Below, in pieces: positions 17,510-25,478 of a stretch of 37,546 bases of DNA. The position numbers and the translations under genes were made by a program. Origin of the DNA: Candidatus Poribacteria bacterium (GTDB lineage Bacteria > Poribacteria > WGA-4E > JAJRTO01); contig JAJRTO010000167.1 in assembly GCA_024278235.1 (NCBI GenBank), positions 1-37,546 on the forward strand. The letters are read 5' to 3'. How positions within the stretch are numbered: position 1 is the first letter of the stretch; each line of letters begins with the position of its first letter. Under the pieces are notes generated by a model, which saw nothing but the letters and a program-made list of their open reading frames with translations, ran no database searches and was not told the DNA's origin.

Positions 17510-18675
17510 TTGATACGTCGCCACTGATCGACTTGTAATGTGAGTAATACAGGAGAGGTTGGGTTGCCACCCAGGTTATCGAAATGGATTTCCCCGGTGA
17601 GTCCATCGAATCGCAGGTTGTTCAGCGCATCACGGATCTGCACCCGATTGAGCCCGGCGATTCCGATAGCACCGATCAGCATTCTCATGGCATCGTAACT
17701 GAAAACTGCAATGGGTGACGCAAACTCTGATGTGGCAGCTTCAAATTCTTGCTGAAAAGCACGTAATTTCGGGCTTGGGCGGCTCAGATCATAGGGTGCT
17801 GTAACAACGAGTCCATCGAGGATTTCCCCGAGACGCGCTGCTGGTATGAACGTCGCCTCGGATGAGGACAGGATGGGGATCCCGGGGACAGCCCTACGCA
17901 GATCGGGGAGGAGGATGAGCAATGTATCTGGCGTTCCCCAGACGATCAATGTATCGAACGAGGATTTCCGAAGATGGGGAAGGATATCCAGTGGCGCGTA
18001 GGTAGAATATTCGAGCCATTGAGAGATGGGATACCGCATGTGTTGGGCAGCTTGTCGCAAACGTTCTACCCCCCTACGTGCCTCCCGTTCTCCCTCGGAA
18101 AGCACCATAACCTTCTGGTATCCCTGAGCTTTGGCATAGCGAAGCAGCATCTCCGCCTGTCTCCCATCGTCCGGCATGCAGCGAAACATCCAGGGGACAT
18201 TCGCATAGTCAATCGAACGATCCCGCGCAGTGGGAGTGACGATGGGGATCCAGGCTTTGGCTGCAATCAGTTCTGCCAGATGTGCACGCTTTCCATCAAG
18301 CGAACCAAGAATCGCCCATACATTCTCTTCATAGATGAGTTCCACGATCTTCTTGGATGCAGTTCCCCATGGGCCATCGTCAGCGCGTACCATCAATTCA
18401 TAAGGTTTCCCACGATACCCACCTTGGGCGTTCGCCTCTTCAATAGCGAGCGTAACGGCCGCTAACATCTGTTTGCCGGCGGAGGTCGTTAGGGAGGTCG
18501 TCAACCCAATGCGAACGCTATCGAGGTTTTCCGGAATCTCACCGTTGCCATCCGTCCCATAGAAACCGGCTCCAAGCTTAGAAAAATCGCTGTAGGGGTT
18601 GGCAGCGACTGCCCATCCCTGAAGTAACAACATGGCGACCAAGCTCACCAATAGATATGGGGATTTTGTTTGCAT
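17506..18675 (-). CDS. Periplasmic binding protein, Leu/Ile/Val (type I) family, paralogue 1
   Basis: A 389-residue exported protein with a clear signal peptide ending near AVA-AN (about residue 25). The mature part is a two-lobed type I periplasmic binding fold: VRIGLTTSLTTSAGKQM, AIEEANAQGGYRGKPYELMV and ILGSLDGKRAHL are the usual first-lobe elements. It is a diverged paralogue of the gene just upstream, sharing the order IEEANAxGGYxGKP, WGxxxxxIV and GLNRxxIRDAL. No permease or ATPase gene is adjacent, so it may serve a remote transporter or act as a sensor. Ligand unknown; amino acids or related small polar compounds are the family norm. The ribosome site (CGGAT) is weak. Confidence 0.85.
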   Translation of the reverse strand: MQTKSPYLLVSLVAMLLLQGWAVAANPYSDFSKLGAGFYGTDGNGEIPENLDSVRIGLTTSLTTSAGKQMLAAVTLAIEEANAQGGYRGKPYELMVRADDGPWGTASKKIVELIYEENVWAILGSLDGKRAHLAELIAAKAWIPIVTPTARDRSIDYANVPWMFRCMPDDGRQAEMLLRYAKAQGYQKVMVLSEGEREARRGVERLRQAAQHMRYPISQWLEYSTYAPLDILPHLRKSSFDTLIVWGTPDTLLILLPDLRRAVPGIPILSSSEATFIPAARLGEILDGLVVTAPYDLSRPSPKLRAFQQEFEAATSEFASPIAVFSYDAMRMLIGAIGIAGLNRVQIRDALNNLRFDGLTGEIHFDNLGGNPTSPVLLTLQVDQWRRIN

Positions 18676-18708
18676 TACCAGTATCCGTCGGATTTCATAT
18701 GCATCCTC

Positions 18709-18742
18709 TAGAACCGCTGCTCTATTTAGAACCGCTGCTCTA
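18709..18742. repeat. Tandem 16-bp repeat at a gene end
   Basis: TAGAACCGCTGCTCTA occurs at 18709-18724 and again at 18727-18742, an 18-base period. The second copy encodes the last residues and stop of the upstream binding protein (EQRF-stop on the minus strand); the first copy repeats the same end just after the stop. This looks like a small in-place duplication. Confidence 0.85.
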
Positions 18743-20012
18743 GTTTCGGTTCCCCAAATCGGAAATCACCATCGCGGACAGTGACTGCCGTCACAAGACT
18801 CCGGTTAGAATAGACATCATCCATCTCGACCTGTCCGGTAACTCCATGATAGGATTTCATCTCCGCGAGCGCGTCTCGAATGCGATAGCGATTCAAACCT
18901 GCCTGCCGGATGGCCTCAATCAGCATGTTGGCGCCATCATAGGCGTATGCGGCAAAACCGTAGGGTTTTTCGCCGTACTGTTCATAGTAACGTTGCTCAA
19001 ACGGTTGATAGGTGGCTGCGATTTCATCGGGATCGAATGGAAAAGCAGCAACGACTCCTTCCGCCGCATCCCCTGCGATTTCCAGAAAACGTGGATTCAC
19101 AACTCGATTGCAGGCGAAGATCGGGAACTGCATACCACGTTGTCGGATCTGTTCGACGATATGCCCTGCAGCATCCGCATCTGCCCAAAGCAGAATGGCA
19201 TCCGGCTGAACATGTTGCAACCGCTTCATCTGGATATCGAAGTTTGGGTTGACACGCTGATAGTTAATTTCATAGTTGATTTCGATAGGAGCCGGTTTGC
19301 CAAGACGTACGGAGCCCTCGCGAAATTCAGCGACCCCAAATCGACCATAACGGTTGTCTGCCCGGAAGATCGCCACCTTCTCAAAACCACGTTGCTTGTA
19401 GATATAATAGGCAAGCGTATAGATCATCTGTCGATCATCGGGAATATTGCGGAATATCCAGGGGATCTTGGTTTCGACCAGCGTCGGATCTGTGTCTCCC
19501 ACATTGATGACAGGGATCTCGGTTTTTAGAGCCACTCGAATCGCAATATGGGTGTTCGCCCCATCGATGGAGCCGATCACTCCCCATACCTTGTCATCGT
19601 AGGAGAACCCCACGATTTCATTCGCCGACGCACCCCAGAGCCCCGTGTCATTACGCACGACGAGTTCAAAAGGTTTTCCGTGATAGCCACCAGCAGCATT
19701 GGCTTCTTCCAGTGCCATCTGTACACCGTAAAGCATAGGCAACCCCAGGTAGGACTCATGAGACCGTTCCAGCGGAGCCAGAAGACCTATCTTCACCGTT
19801 TCGACGTCCGGCTCAGGTTTATCCTTTCCGGGGCCAGTAAATTCAAGAGGCGTTGTAAAGAAGCGTTTGTAGGGTTCTTCGACAAAACGAGCAAAAGGTT
19901 TCAGGTCATCCGGAGTATTGCCATAATTTTCTGCTTCCTCCGCTCCAACGACGCCAAAGCTGATAAGCATGAAAATAGCAACGCCCCAGGTGCACCAGTG
20001 ATAGCGGTTCAT
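18726..20012 (-). CDS. Periplasmic binding protein, Leu/Ile/Val (type I) family, paralogue 2
   Basis: The ORF opens at 20195, but the ATG at 20012 is the likely start. It has a GGAAGG site upstream, begins a proper signal peptide (MNRYHWCTWGVAIFMLISFG, cleaved near VVGA-EE), and the promoter at 20097-20126 lies inside the extra upstream stretch. The 428-residue product has the type I binding fold with VKIGLLAPLERSHESYLG, ALEEANAAGGYHGKP and VIGSIDGANTHIAIR. It carries about 40 extra residues between signal and fold. It is first in a two-gene unit with paralogue 1. No transport genes are adjacent. Ligand unknown. Confidence 0.88.
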   Translation of the reverse strand: MNRYHWCTWGVAIFMLISFGVVGAEEAENYGNTPDDLKPFARFVEEPYKRFFTTPLEFTGPGKDKPEPDVETVKIGLLAPLERSHESYLGLPMLYGVQMALEEANAAGGYHGKPFELVVRNDTGLWGASANEIVGFSYDDKVWGVIGSIDGANTHIAIRVALKTEIPVINVGDTDPTLVETKIPWIFRNIPDDRQMIYTLAYYIYKQRGFEKVAIFRADNRYGRFGVAEFREGSVRLGKPAPIEINYEINYQRVNPNFDIQMKRLQHVQPDAILLWADADAAGHIVEQIRQRGMQFPIFACNRVVNPRFLEIAGDAAEGVVAAFPFDPDEIAATYQPFEQRYYEQYGEKPYGFAAYAYDGANMLIEAIRQAGLNRYRIRDALAEMKSYHGVTGQVEMDDVYSNRSLVTAVTVRDGDFRFGEPKLEQRF

Positions 20013-20096
20013 TGCAGGATTCCCTTCCTCTCTAATGATACAGCCATGTTGGTTCATGTGGTCATCGATATTCATGACTCCGGGTGTGTTGGCACG

Positions 20097-20126
20097 ATTA
20101 TACCACAGCGAGTTCCTTTCTGACAA
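20097..20126 (-). promoter_or_regulatory. Strong sigma-70 promoter of the binding-protein pair
   Basis: Minus strand TTGTCA (20121-20126), 18-base spacer, perfect TATAAT (20097-20102) preceded by TGG, giving an extended -10. The leader to the ATG at 20012 is about 77 bases. One of the best promoter matches in the window. Confidence 0.65.
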
Positions 20127-20144
20127 GCGGATTGACTTAATGTC

Positions 20145-20223
20145 CAGGGCAACCTCAGACTCAAAGCGGGATGGGACAATGACGACCTCAGCCAAGTCAG
20201 CAATCCCATATGAGGTTGCCCTG
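20145..20223. repeat. Inverted repeat with 13-bp perfect arms
   Basis: CAGGGCAACCTCA (20145-20157) pairs perfectly with TGAGGTTGCCCTG (20211-20223) across a 53-base loop. It sits between two divergent promoters and could be a regulatory site, a hairpin or a small mobile-element relic. No flanking duplication was seen. Confidence 0.7.
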
Positions 20224-20242
20224 CGTAGCGTTGGAGATATGA

Positions 20243-20271
20243 TTGATAAAACATGGTTTCTGTAGTATACT
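20243..20271 (+). promoter_or_regulatory. Strong sigma-70 promoter of the MDR-trmJ-isomerase operon
   Basis: TTGATA (20243-20248), 17-base spacer, TATACT (20266-20271); both hexamers match 5 of 6. The leader to the ATG at 20340 is about 62 bases and holds no obvious riboswitch. Confidence 0.65.
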
Positions 20272-20339
20272 GGTCTTCGCTACACAAGTGATCAGGCGGC
20301 AAAGGCTCAGCCTCACAGTATAACTGAAAGGACATCTGT

Positions 20340-21392
20340 ATGGACACAATGAGAAAAGTTGCAGCACTCGATGAAGGTGGCTATGTTTCTGTTATAGAGG
20401 ATCGCATCCCGGATCCGGGCCCGGGAGAGATTCTGATCAAGGTGCATGCCTCCCTGGTCAGTCCGGGGACGGAACTCGGCGGAGCACGGAGCAAACGTCT
20501 CACCGGCTCCCAGCCGGGTGGTAGGAAACGAGCGTTTGGATATTCTAACGCGGGGGCTGTGATTGCCACAGGAGACGGTGTCGATAGATTTGAAATCGGT
20601 CAGCGGGTTGCCTGTATGGGAGGGGGATACGCACAGCATGCCACTCATGCACGTGTGCCGATCAACCTCTCGGTGCCCATCCCTGATAAAGTGAGTTATC
20701 AGGAAGCTGCTTTCAACCACCTTGCAGCAACTGCCTTGCATGCAGTACAACGAGGACGAGTTCAAATCTGTGAAAACGTGGTGATCTTTGGGTTGGGATT
20801 GGTTGGCCAGTTGTCGTGTCAAATCGCTAAAATAGCGGGAGCACATGTCATGGCAGTGGATAGACTACCCATGCGACTTGAGAAGGCCAGTGCGAATGGC
20901 GCCGATTGCGTGGTAAACGTGGATGAACAGGACCCTGTCGAGGTGGCAAAGGAGTTCACACGCGGCTACGGTATGGATTGCGGGATCATCTGCTTCGGAG
21001 GTGATGGCTCGGCAGCATTCGAGCAGATCTATCAGATGCTCAAACGTGCCCCCGATACTCATCACATGGGACGCATTACCATTGTCGGCGGAGCCCATAT
21101 CGCTCATGGATTTGCCGCGAGTTTAGGCAACGTGGATGTGCTCAGCGCCGCGCGCACGGGCCCCGGGTATCACGACGAAAGCTATGAACGGGGAGTTGAC
21201 TATCCACCCGTGTTTGTCGAATGGTCCACTCAACGAAATCTGGAAGAAGTGTTGCGATTCATCGAGGAAGGTAAGCTGGATGTCCGATCCCTCATCACAC
21301 ATGAGTACCCACTCGAACAAGCGGGTGAGGGCTGTGATAAGCTGATTCTCACGCCAGAACAGACATTGGGAGTGGTGTTTCGGCCGAATTAA
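20340..21392 (+). CDS. MDR-family (zinc-type alcohol dehydrogenase-like) oxidoreductase
   Basis: A 350-residue medium-chain dehydrogenase/reductase. The GroES-like N-terminal domain includes LVSPGTELGG, and the Rossmann domain shows VIFGLGLVGQLSCQIAK. The position that holds the catalytic-zinc cysteine in alcohol dehydrogenases (usually CGTD) is SPGTE here, and no four-cysteine structural zinc loop is seen, so it belongs to the SPGTE subgroup that probably works without catalytic zinc. The substrate is unknown; many relatives lie with sugar dehydrogenases. AGGA precedes the ATG. It leads a three-gene operon with trmJ and an isomerase-like gene. Confidence 0.85.
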   Translation: MDTMRKVAALDEGGYVSVIEDRIPDPGPGEILIKVHASLVSPGTELGGARSKRLTGSQPGGRKRAFGYSNAGAVIATGDGVDRFEIGQRVACMGGGYAQHATHARVPINLSVPIPDKVSYQEAAFNHLAATALHAVQRGRVQICENVVIFGLGLVGQLSCQIAKIAGAHVMAVDRLPMRLEKASANGADCVVNVDEQDPVEVAKEFTRGYGMDCGIICFGGDGSAAFEQIYQMLKRAPDTHHMGRITIVGGAHIAHGFAASLGNVDVLSAARTGPGYHDESYERGVDYPPVFVEWSTQRNLEEVLRFIEEGKLDVRSLITHEYPLEQAGEGCDKLILTPEQTLGVVFRPN

Positions 21393-21406
21393 GTCTGGAG
21401 AAACGG

Positions 21407-22198
21407 ATGCCAATGCCATCACCTATGCCTACGGAACAAACACGGGCTCTTCCTGTTGAAATTCCGGAGCATCTCAAGCGGGTCCAGGTCATCCTGGTGG
21501 AGCCATCCCATCCGGGGAATATCGGAGCAGCCGCGCGCGCCATGAAAGGAATGGGACTCTCACGACTGGTGTTGGTGAATCCTGTTGAATGGCGGACTCA
21601 GGGCGATGCATGGCGGATGGCAAAAAACTCCCGTGATATCTTGCAGAGCTGTCGCCAGGTTGATTCTCTGACGGCGGCTCTGGATGGAATCCACTTCCTT
21701 ATCGGCACGACTCATCGCCGGCGTTCGGAGAAACTTCCTCCACCGTTGCCCATCCGGGAAGTCGCACTGGAACTCATTGCAGCTTCTAAGAGTATGAACG
21801 TGGGAATTCTATTTGGACCTGAAAACCACGGGCTGTCAACGGAGATCTTGAGTCGATGCCATCGGGTTGCCAGCGTTCCCATGGCGACCAAAAACCCATC
21901 CCTGAATCTTGCCCAGGCGGTCATGATCGTTGCTTATGAGGTGTTCATCGCCAGCCTGGGCGAAATACCACCGATGGAGTGGAAGCCAGTCGAGACGAAT
22001 GAAATGGAGCGGTTCTACGATAGGATCATTCAACTCCTGTCTCGGATTGAATTTGTTCCCCTCAACGAAGATTGGACAACACTACGGCATGCTATCCGGC
22101 GTGCCTTTGGACGGTTGCAGCTCGAAGACCGGGATCTGGCAACACTGTATCAGATCTTTGCGGAAATCGATCGCTATCTGAAACGGAAACTCTCGTAA
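21407..22198 (+). CDS. trmJ: tRNA (cytidine/uridine-2'-O-)-methyltransferase, TrmJ type
   Basis: A SPOUT-class methyltransferase that methylates the ribose at position 32 of tRNA anticodon loops in known TrmJ proteins. The trefoil-knot motifs are clear: PSHPGNIGAAARAMKGMG (motif 1), ILFGPENHGLS (motif 2) and PSLNLAQAVMIVAYE (motif 3). The C-terminal 80 residues form the TrmJ-type extension. The length, 263, is typical. GGAG lies six bases upstream of the ATG; other ATGs follow within ten codons. It is embedded between a dehydrogenase and an isomerase-like gene with tiny gaps, so it is co-transcribed with them without an evident functional link. Confidence 0.9.
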   Translation: MPMPSPMPTEQTRALPVEIPEHLKRVQVILVEPSHPGNIGAAARAMKGMGLSRLVLVNPVEWRTQGDAWRMAKNSRDILQSCRQVDSLTAALDGIHFLIGTTHRRRSEKLPPPLPIREVALELIAASKSMNVGILFGPENHGLSTEILSRCHRVASVPMATKNPSLNLAQAVMIVAYEVFIASLGEIPPMEWKPVETNEMERFYDRIIQLLSRIEFVPLNEDWTTLRHAIRRAFGRLQLEDRDLATLYQIFAEIDRYLKRKLS

Positions 22199-22213
22199 TC
22201 GCGGAGGTGCAGT

Positions 22214-23032
22214 ATGCAATGGGTTATGTTTTCTAAAATGTTAGGCTCACTGTCGGTGAGTGAAGCCGGAGATCGTATCGCGGAGATAGGATTCGACGGG
22301 GTCGATCTCACGGTTCGACCGGGGGGACATGTGTTACCCGAAAATGTCGCCGTGGATCTCCCGGAAGCCGTGAAAATACTTGAGGGCAAAGGGTTGAGCG
22401 TGCCGATGATTACGACAAACATTGTGGCTGCCGATGAACCATACACAGAACCGATCCTTGCAGCCGCTGCGGAATGTCGTATTCCTCAGTTGAAACTGGG
22501 ATACTGGCAGTACAAGCAATTTGGCGAACTGAGGACGCTCATCAACAGAGTTCGCCGTGAACTCGCAGCACTCGAAAAGCTGTGTGAAAAACATGATGTG
22601 TGTGTGAATATCCACAGCCATTCCGGGAATTATCTGAGCGCATCGGCAGGCGTCGTGTCCATCCTTCTGGAGGAACGTAATCCGCAGTACATCGGTGCTT
22701 ATCTCGATCCGGGACACATGACAGTGGAAGGCGGCCTGGGTGGTTGGCGTATCGGAATAGACCTGCTGAGCCAGCATGTCAATCTTGTCGCTGTAAAGGA
22801 TTTTGCATGGATATCGGAGAGGAAGAAAGAATGGCGTCGGAGTCATGCCCCGCTTGATCAGGGAATTGTCCGATGGGCTGAGGTGTTCACATGCCTGGGA
22901 CAGATCGGATTCGATGGCACAGTTTCATTACACAGCGAATATGGAGGACTGAGCGTTGAGGAGTTACTCTCTCAAACTCAGGAGGATTTTGACTATATCA
23001 GGGGAGTCGTGGCAAGCATGAGCACGCCCTGA
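22214..23032 (+). CDS. Sugar phosphate isomerase/epimerase-like TIM-barrel protein
   Basis: A 272-residue xylose isomerase-like TIM barrel protein, only distantly similar to the one at 11692-12489. Recognisable blocks are GFDGVDLTVRPGGH near the start, VNIHSHSGN, GAYLDPGHM and VAVKDF, with a C-terminal FDGTVSLHSEYGG. These supply the Glu, Asp and His residues expected of the metal site, though the substrate cannot be told. A perfect GGAGGT lies five bases before the ATG. It is the last gene of the MDR-trmJ operon and converges on the PspA-like gene with a 20-base gap and no terminator. Confidence 0.85.
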   Translation: MQWVMFSKMLGSLSVSEAGDRIAEIGFDGVDLTVRPGGHVLPENVAVDLPEAVKILEGKGLSVPMITTNIVAADEPYTEPILAAAAECRIPQLKLGYWQYKQFGELRTLINRVRRELAALEKLCEKHDVCVNIHSHSGNYLSASAGVVSILLEERNPQYIGAYLDPGHMTVEGGLGGWRIGIDLLSQHVNLVAVKDFAWISERKKEWRRSHAPLDQGIVRWAEVFTCLGQIGFDGTVSLHSEYGGLSVEELLSQTQEDFDYIRGVVASMSTP

Positions 23033-23052
23033 GCAGTCAGCCCATACCCGAA

Positions 23053-23739
23053 TCAGCCACCATCTGAACTATCCCCGCTCTCAGGTTTCCGGACTCGCTC
23101 TTTTAGTTGTGCCAATTCAGAGTCCAAATCATCGGTTTCCAGATGACGGAATTGGTGATCCAGTGAGAGTTCGTCAACTTCTCTGGCGGCTTCTGCCTCT
23201 GCTTCAGCATCTAATACTCGATTGTCGATGCGCTCAAAAGCCCCCATCGCTGTGGAAGTTGAGATACCTGCCATGGTCTCACGGATGATTTTTTCTGCTT
23301 GAGCGCGCTTTTGGCGAGCAAGCAGGAGTTCCTTCTTGCGCTGTGCTTCTTCGATACGCGATTGAAGGGTCATGAGGCCATCTTTGAGCATCACAACGCT
23401 CTCACGATGGGCATCCAGTTGTTGTTTGAAATTAGTGGCGAGTTCCGCGAAAGAGCGTTTACGCCGGAGTGCCTCTTTGGCGCGGCTATCTTCGCCCGTC
23501 TGAACAAATTGGACGGCACGTTGCTCCCACTTCTCAGCGATTGACAGGTTCTCTTTGTATTGAATTTCCAGTCGATGCTGATCACGAATCGCCGCTGCTA
23601 CATGGATCTTCGTCTCCTTGAGTTCGTGCTGCATATCCTCCAGGATCTGATTCAAGACCTTTTCTGGATCTTCCGTATGGTCCAGGATATCGTTGATATT
23701 CGATTTAATGATGCGTTTGAATTTCTCAAGGATAGGCAT
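23053..23739 (-). CDS. PspA/IM30 family membrane-maintenance protein, paralogue 1
   Basis: A 228-residue, mostly helical protein of the PspA/Vipp1 (ESCRT-III-like) family, which coats damaged or stressed inner membranes. It begins with the typical amphipathic segment (ILEKFKRIIKSNINDILDHTEDPEKVLNQIL) and continues as a long charged coiled coil to about residue 150, then a looser acidic tail. A perfect GGAGGT lies eight bases before the ATG. It is the last gene of the 26171-23053 unit, 34 bases after the DUF151 gene. It differs from paralogue 2 mainly in the tail. Confidence 0.9.
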   Translation of the reverse strand: MPILEKFKRIIKSNINDILDHTEDPEKVLNQILEDMQHELKETKIHVAAAIRDQHRLEIQYKENLSIAEKWEQRAVQFVQTGEDSRAKEALRRKRSFAELATNFKQQLDAHRESVVMLKDGLMTLQSRIEEAQRKKELLLARQKRAQAEKIIRETMAGISTSTAMGAFERIDNRVLDAEAEAEAAREVDELSLDHQFRHLETDDLDSELAQLKERVRKPESGDSSDGG

Positions 23740-23773
23740 GTACTCTCACCTCCTGCTCTAGCAGATGCAGGAT

Positions 23774-24277
23774 TTAGACTTTATACTCGCCGAGTGTTTC
23801 CTCGTCCATACTCTCCAGAAAGCTCTTGCGACTCTGTTTTTCCATCTCCGTGAGCGCTTCTTCTGAAAATCCGGATTCCTGGATGACTTTCTCTGCAACA
23901 AGGATCGGTGCTTCGGCACGTAGGGCAAGAGCGATGGCATCACTTGGGCGTGAGTCAATATCCATGAGCTTTTCGCCCACCTGAAGTGTAATGCGCCCCA
24001 TGAAGGTCAGAGCCGTATCCACTTCAACCAGATCATGGACTGCCACGGACATCACCTCTGCTCCCACCCCGTCAAGTATGTTCTTCATCAGATCATGAGT
24101 CATAGGACGAGGAAACTGTTGATCGTGCAGTTTCAGATAAATCGCGGTTGCTTCAGGACGACTGATCCATATCGGTAGCAGGCGCTTCGGTGTTCCCACC
24201 TTTTCTCGAAGGACAACAATCGGCATGTTGATCTTCACATCATAAGAAATGAAAGCGACTTCGACTTCAACTAACAT
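23774..24277 (-). CDS. Bifunctional nuclease family (DUF151) protein
   Basis: A DUF151/BFN family protein; a plant member has been reported with both RNase and DNase activity, but bacterial roles are poorly known. Conserved parts are LPIWISRPEATAIYL, RPMTHDLMKNILDGVGA and the strongest block SRPSDAIALALRAEAPI. The ORF opens at 24286, but the GGAG site would touch that ATG; the ATG at 24277 has the same GGAG at nine bases, so the 167-residue form starting MLVEVEV is preferred. A C-terminal acidic tail (about 130-167) follows the core. It precedes a PspA gene by 34 bases, an association worth noting. Confidence 0.88.
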   Translation of the reverse strand: MLVEVEVAFISYDVKINMPIVVLREKVGTPKRLLPIWISRPEATAIYLKLHDQQFPRPMTHDLMKNILDGVGAEVMSVAVHDLVEVDTALTFMGRITLQVGEKLMDIDSRPSDAIALALRAEAPILVAEKVIQESGFSEEALTEMEKQSRKSFLESMDEETLGEYKV

Positions 24278-24434
24278 TTCTGACATCTCCTATCTCTGGA
24301 GAAGCAAGCTCAATTGCCTACAAGGTTTTGACCGCTCGATCCCCAACACGAGTCGGAATCCGATAACACAAGTCAATCAGGAGGGACTCCCAATTTTTCA
24401 TCCACCTTGAATCGGGACAAACCATCTCAAGAGT

Positions 24435-25085
24435 TCACATGACATCCAACTTTTCTACATCAAAGGTGCGGGCATCAGGATGGTAGTCCACCAGAACAAC
24501 TTCATCCCCTTGGCGTAGCATCTCTCCCGCTTGAGTACGACAAAAGATCGTGATTGCATTTCCATCGGCATCCTTGGCACGCGCCCTCCCCTGAAGAGCA
24601 TCAACATGTCCGCTCAATACAATGGCTGTACCGCCGACCAACTCATCCAGCGAGGTCGCTGGATGCTCTGCGGTAGGAAAGAGAAGGACCAGTAGTTCCG
24701 TTATCCCCTTGGTGATGACAATGCTCCCGAACAGCGTCACCGCCATCGACAAGGGGAGAAGATACCACACGAAATATCCGGTAGACTGTAGAATTGCATG
24801 ATTGACAGTGTTCCCAAGGATCCCCCATGATATGCATAGGGAACCCACGAGGAACATGAAGGGGAGATCACCAATATGGATGAATCGTTGAAGACTCATC
24901 CACCATCTTGCTCCGGCAGGTTGCAAGTCATCATCGCCAAAAGCGATATCGCCAATGGTCGGCTCAACACCGGCACCGAATTCAGATCCCAGTAGGTGCA
25001 GAACCAGATACAGTGCAACCAGAAGGAGTGGCAGAGTATAGATGAGGTTGTACCATGTGAATAGTGCCTGTGCGATTTCAATCAT
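24435..25085 (-). CDS. YqiJ/NfeD-like OB-fold membrane protein
   Basis: A 216-residue inner-membrane protein with an N-terminal segment (about 9-32), two or three further hydrophobic stretches (about 68-90 and 98-136) and a C-terminal OB-like beta domain (about 145-215) ending in DEVVLVDYHPDARTFDVEKLD. This layout matches YqiJ-type proteins that are usually encoded beside a flotillin; no flotillin gene is present here. The start overlaps the end of the PH-like gene by eight bases, indicating coupled translation. The gap to the next gene downstream is 157 bases, so DUF151 and PspA1 might have a separate promoter, though none was convincing. Confidence 0.75.
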   Translation of the reverse strand: MIEIAQALFTWYNLIYTLPLLLVALYLVLHLLGSEFGAGVEPTIGDIAFGDDDLQPAGARWWMSLQRFIHIGDLPFMFLVGSLCISWGILGNTVNHAILQSTGYFVWYLLPLSMAVTLFGSIVITKGITELLVLLFPTAEHPATSLDELVGGTAIVLSGHVDALQGRARAKDADGNAITIFCRTQAGEMLRQGDEVVLVDYHPDARTFDVEKLDVM

Positions 25086-25470
25086 GGTAGACTCTACAGA
25101 GCTTGTTGATCAGATCAACAGCACACTTTCCATCACGATAACCTGCGTTTTTGATCAGATAGATCCTATCGTGCACTTGAATTTTGATGGTCATCTGATG
25201 GAACAACCAATGATGCAGGCATCGCTCGTACTGAACTGAAAGAATAGCGTCGAAAGACAGATCACACTGTACATTGACATAGGAGGCATCAAGGTGGCCG
25301 ATAGTACGTATATCAAGGATCAAAACGCGCGCGTCCGTGATGATCACATAATCACCACTTGAGAAGACAAGCGAGCCCGCGATAAAACAGAACAAAACCT
25401 CTTCTTCGGGAGTCATGTGGGATGTGACAGCGCGCTGAATAACTGTAGGGAGCCGTGCAAATTCGGCCAT
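25078..25470 (-). CDS. Small beta-rich protein, possibly bacterial PH-like domain
   Basis: A 130-residue soluble protein with no signal peptide or membrane segment. The middle (about 25-110) reads as alternating beta strands with a C-terminal helix, including EVLFCFIAGSLV, DYVIITDARVLILDI and IYLIKNAGYRDGK, which fits the bacterial PH-like domains that often accompany PspA or membrane proteins. The assignment is by pattern only. It starts eight bases after the PspA paralogue 2 stop and overlaps the YqiJ-like gene. The ribosome site is weak, so it may depend on coupling to pspA2. Confidence 0.6.
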   Translation of the reverse strand: MAEFARLPTVIQRAVTSHMTPEEEVLFCFIAGSLVFSSGDYVIITDARVLILDIRTIGHLDASYVNVQCDLSFDAILSVQYERCLHHWLFHQMTIKIQVHDRIYLIKNAGYRDGKCAVDLINKLCRVYHD

Positions 25471-25478
25471 ACCTGAGC

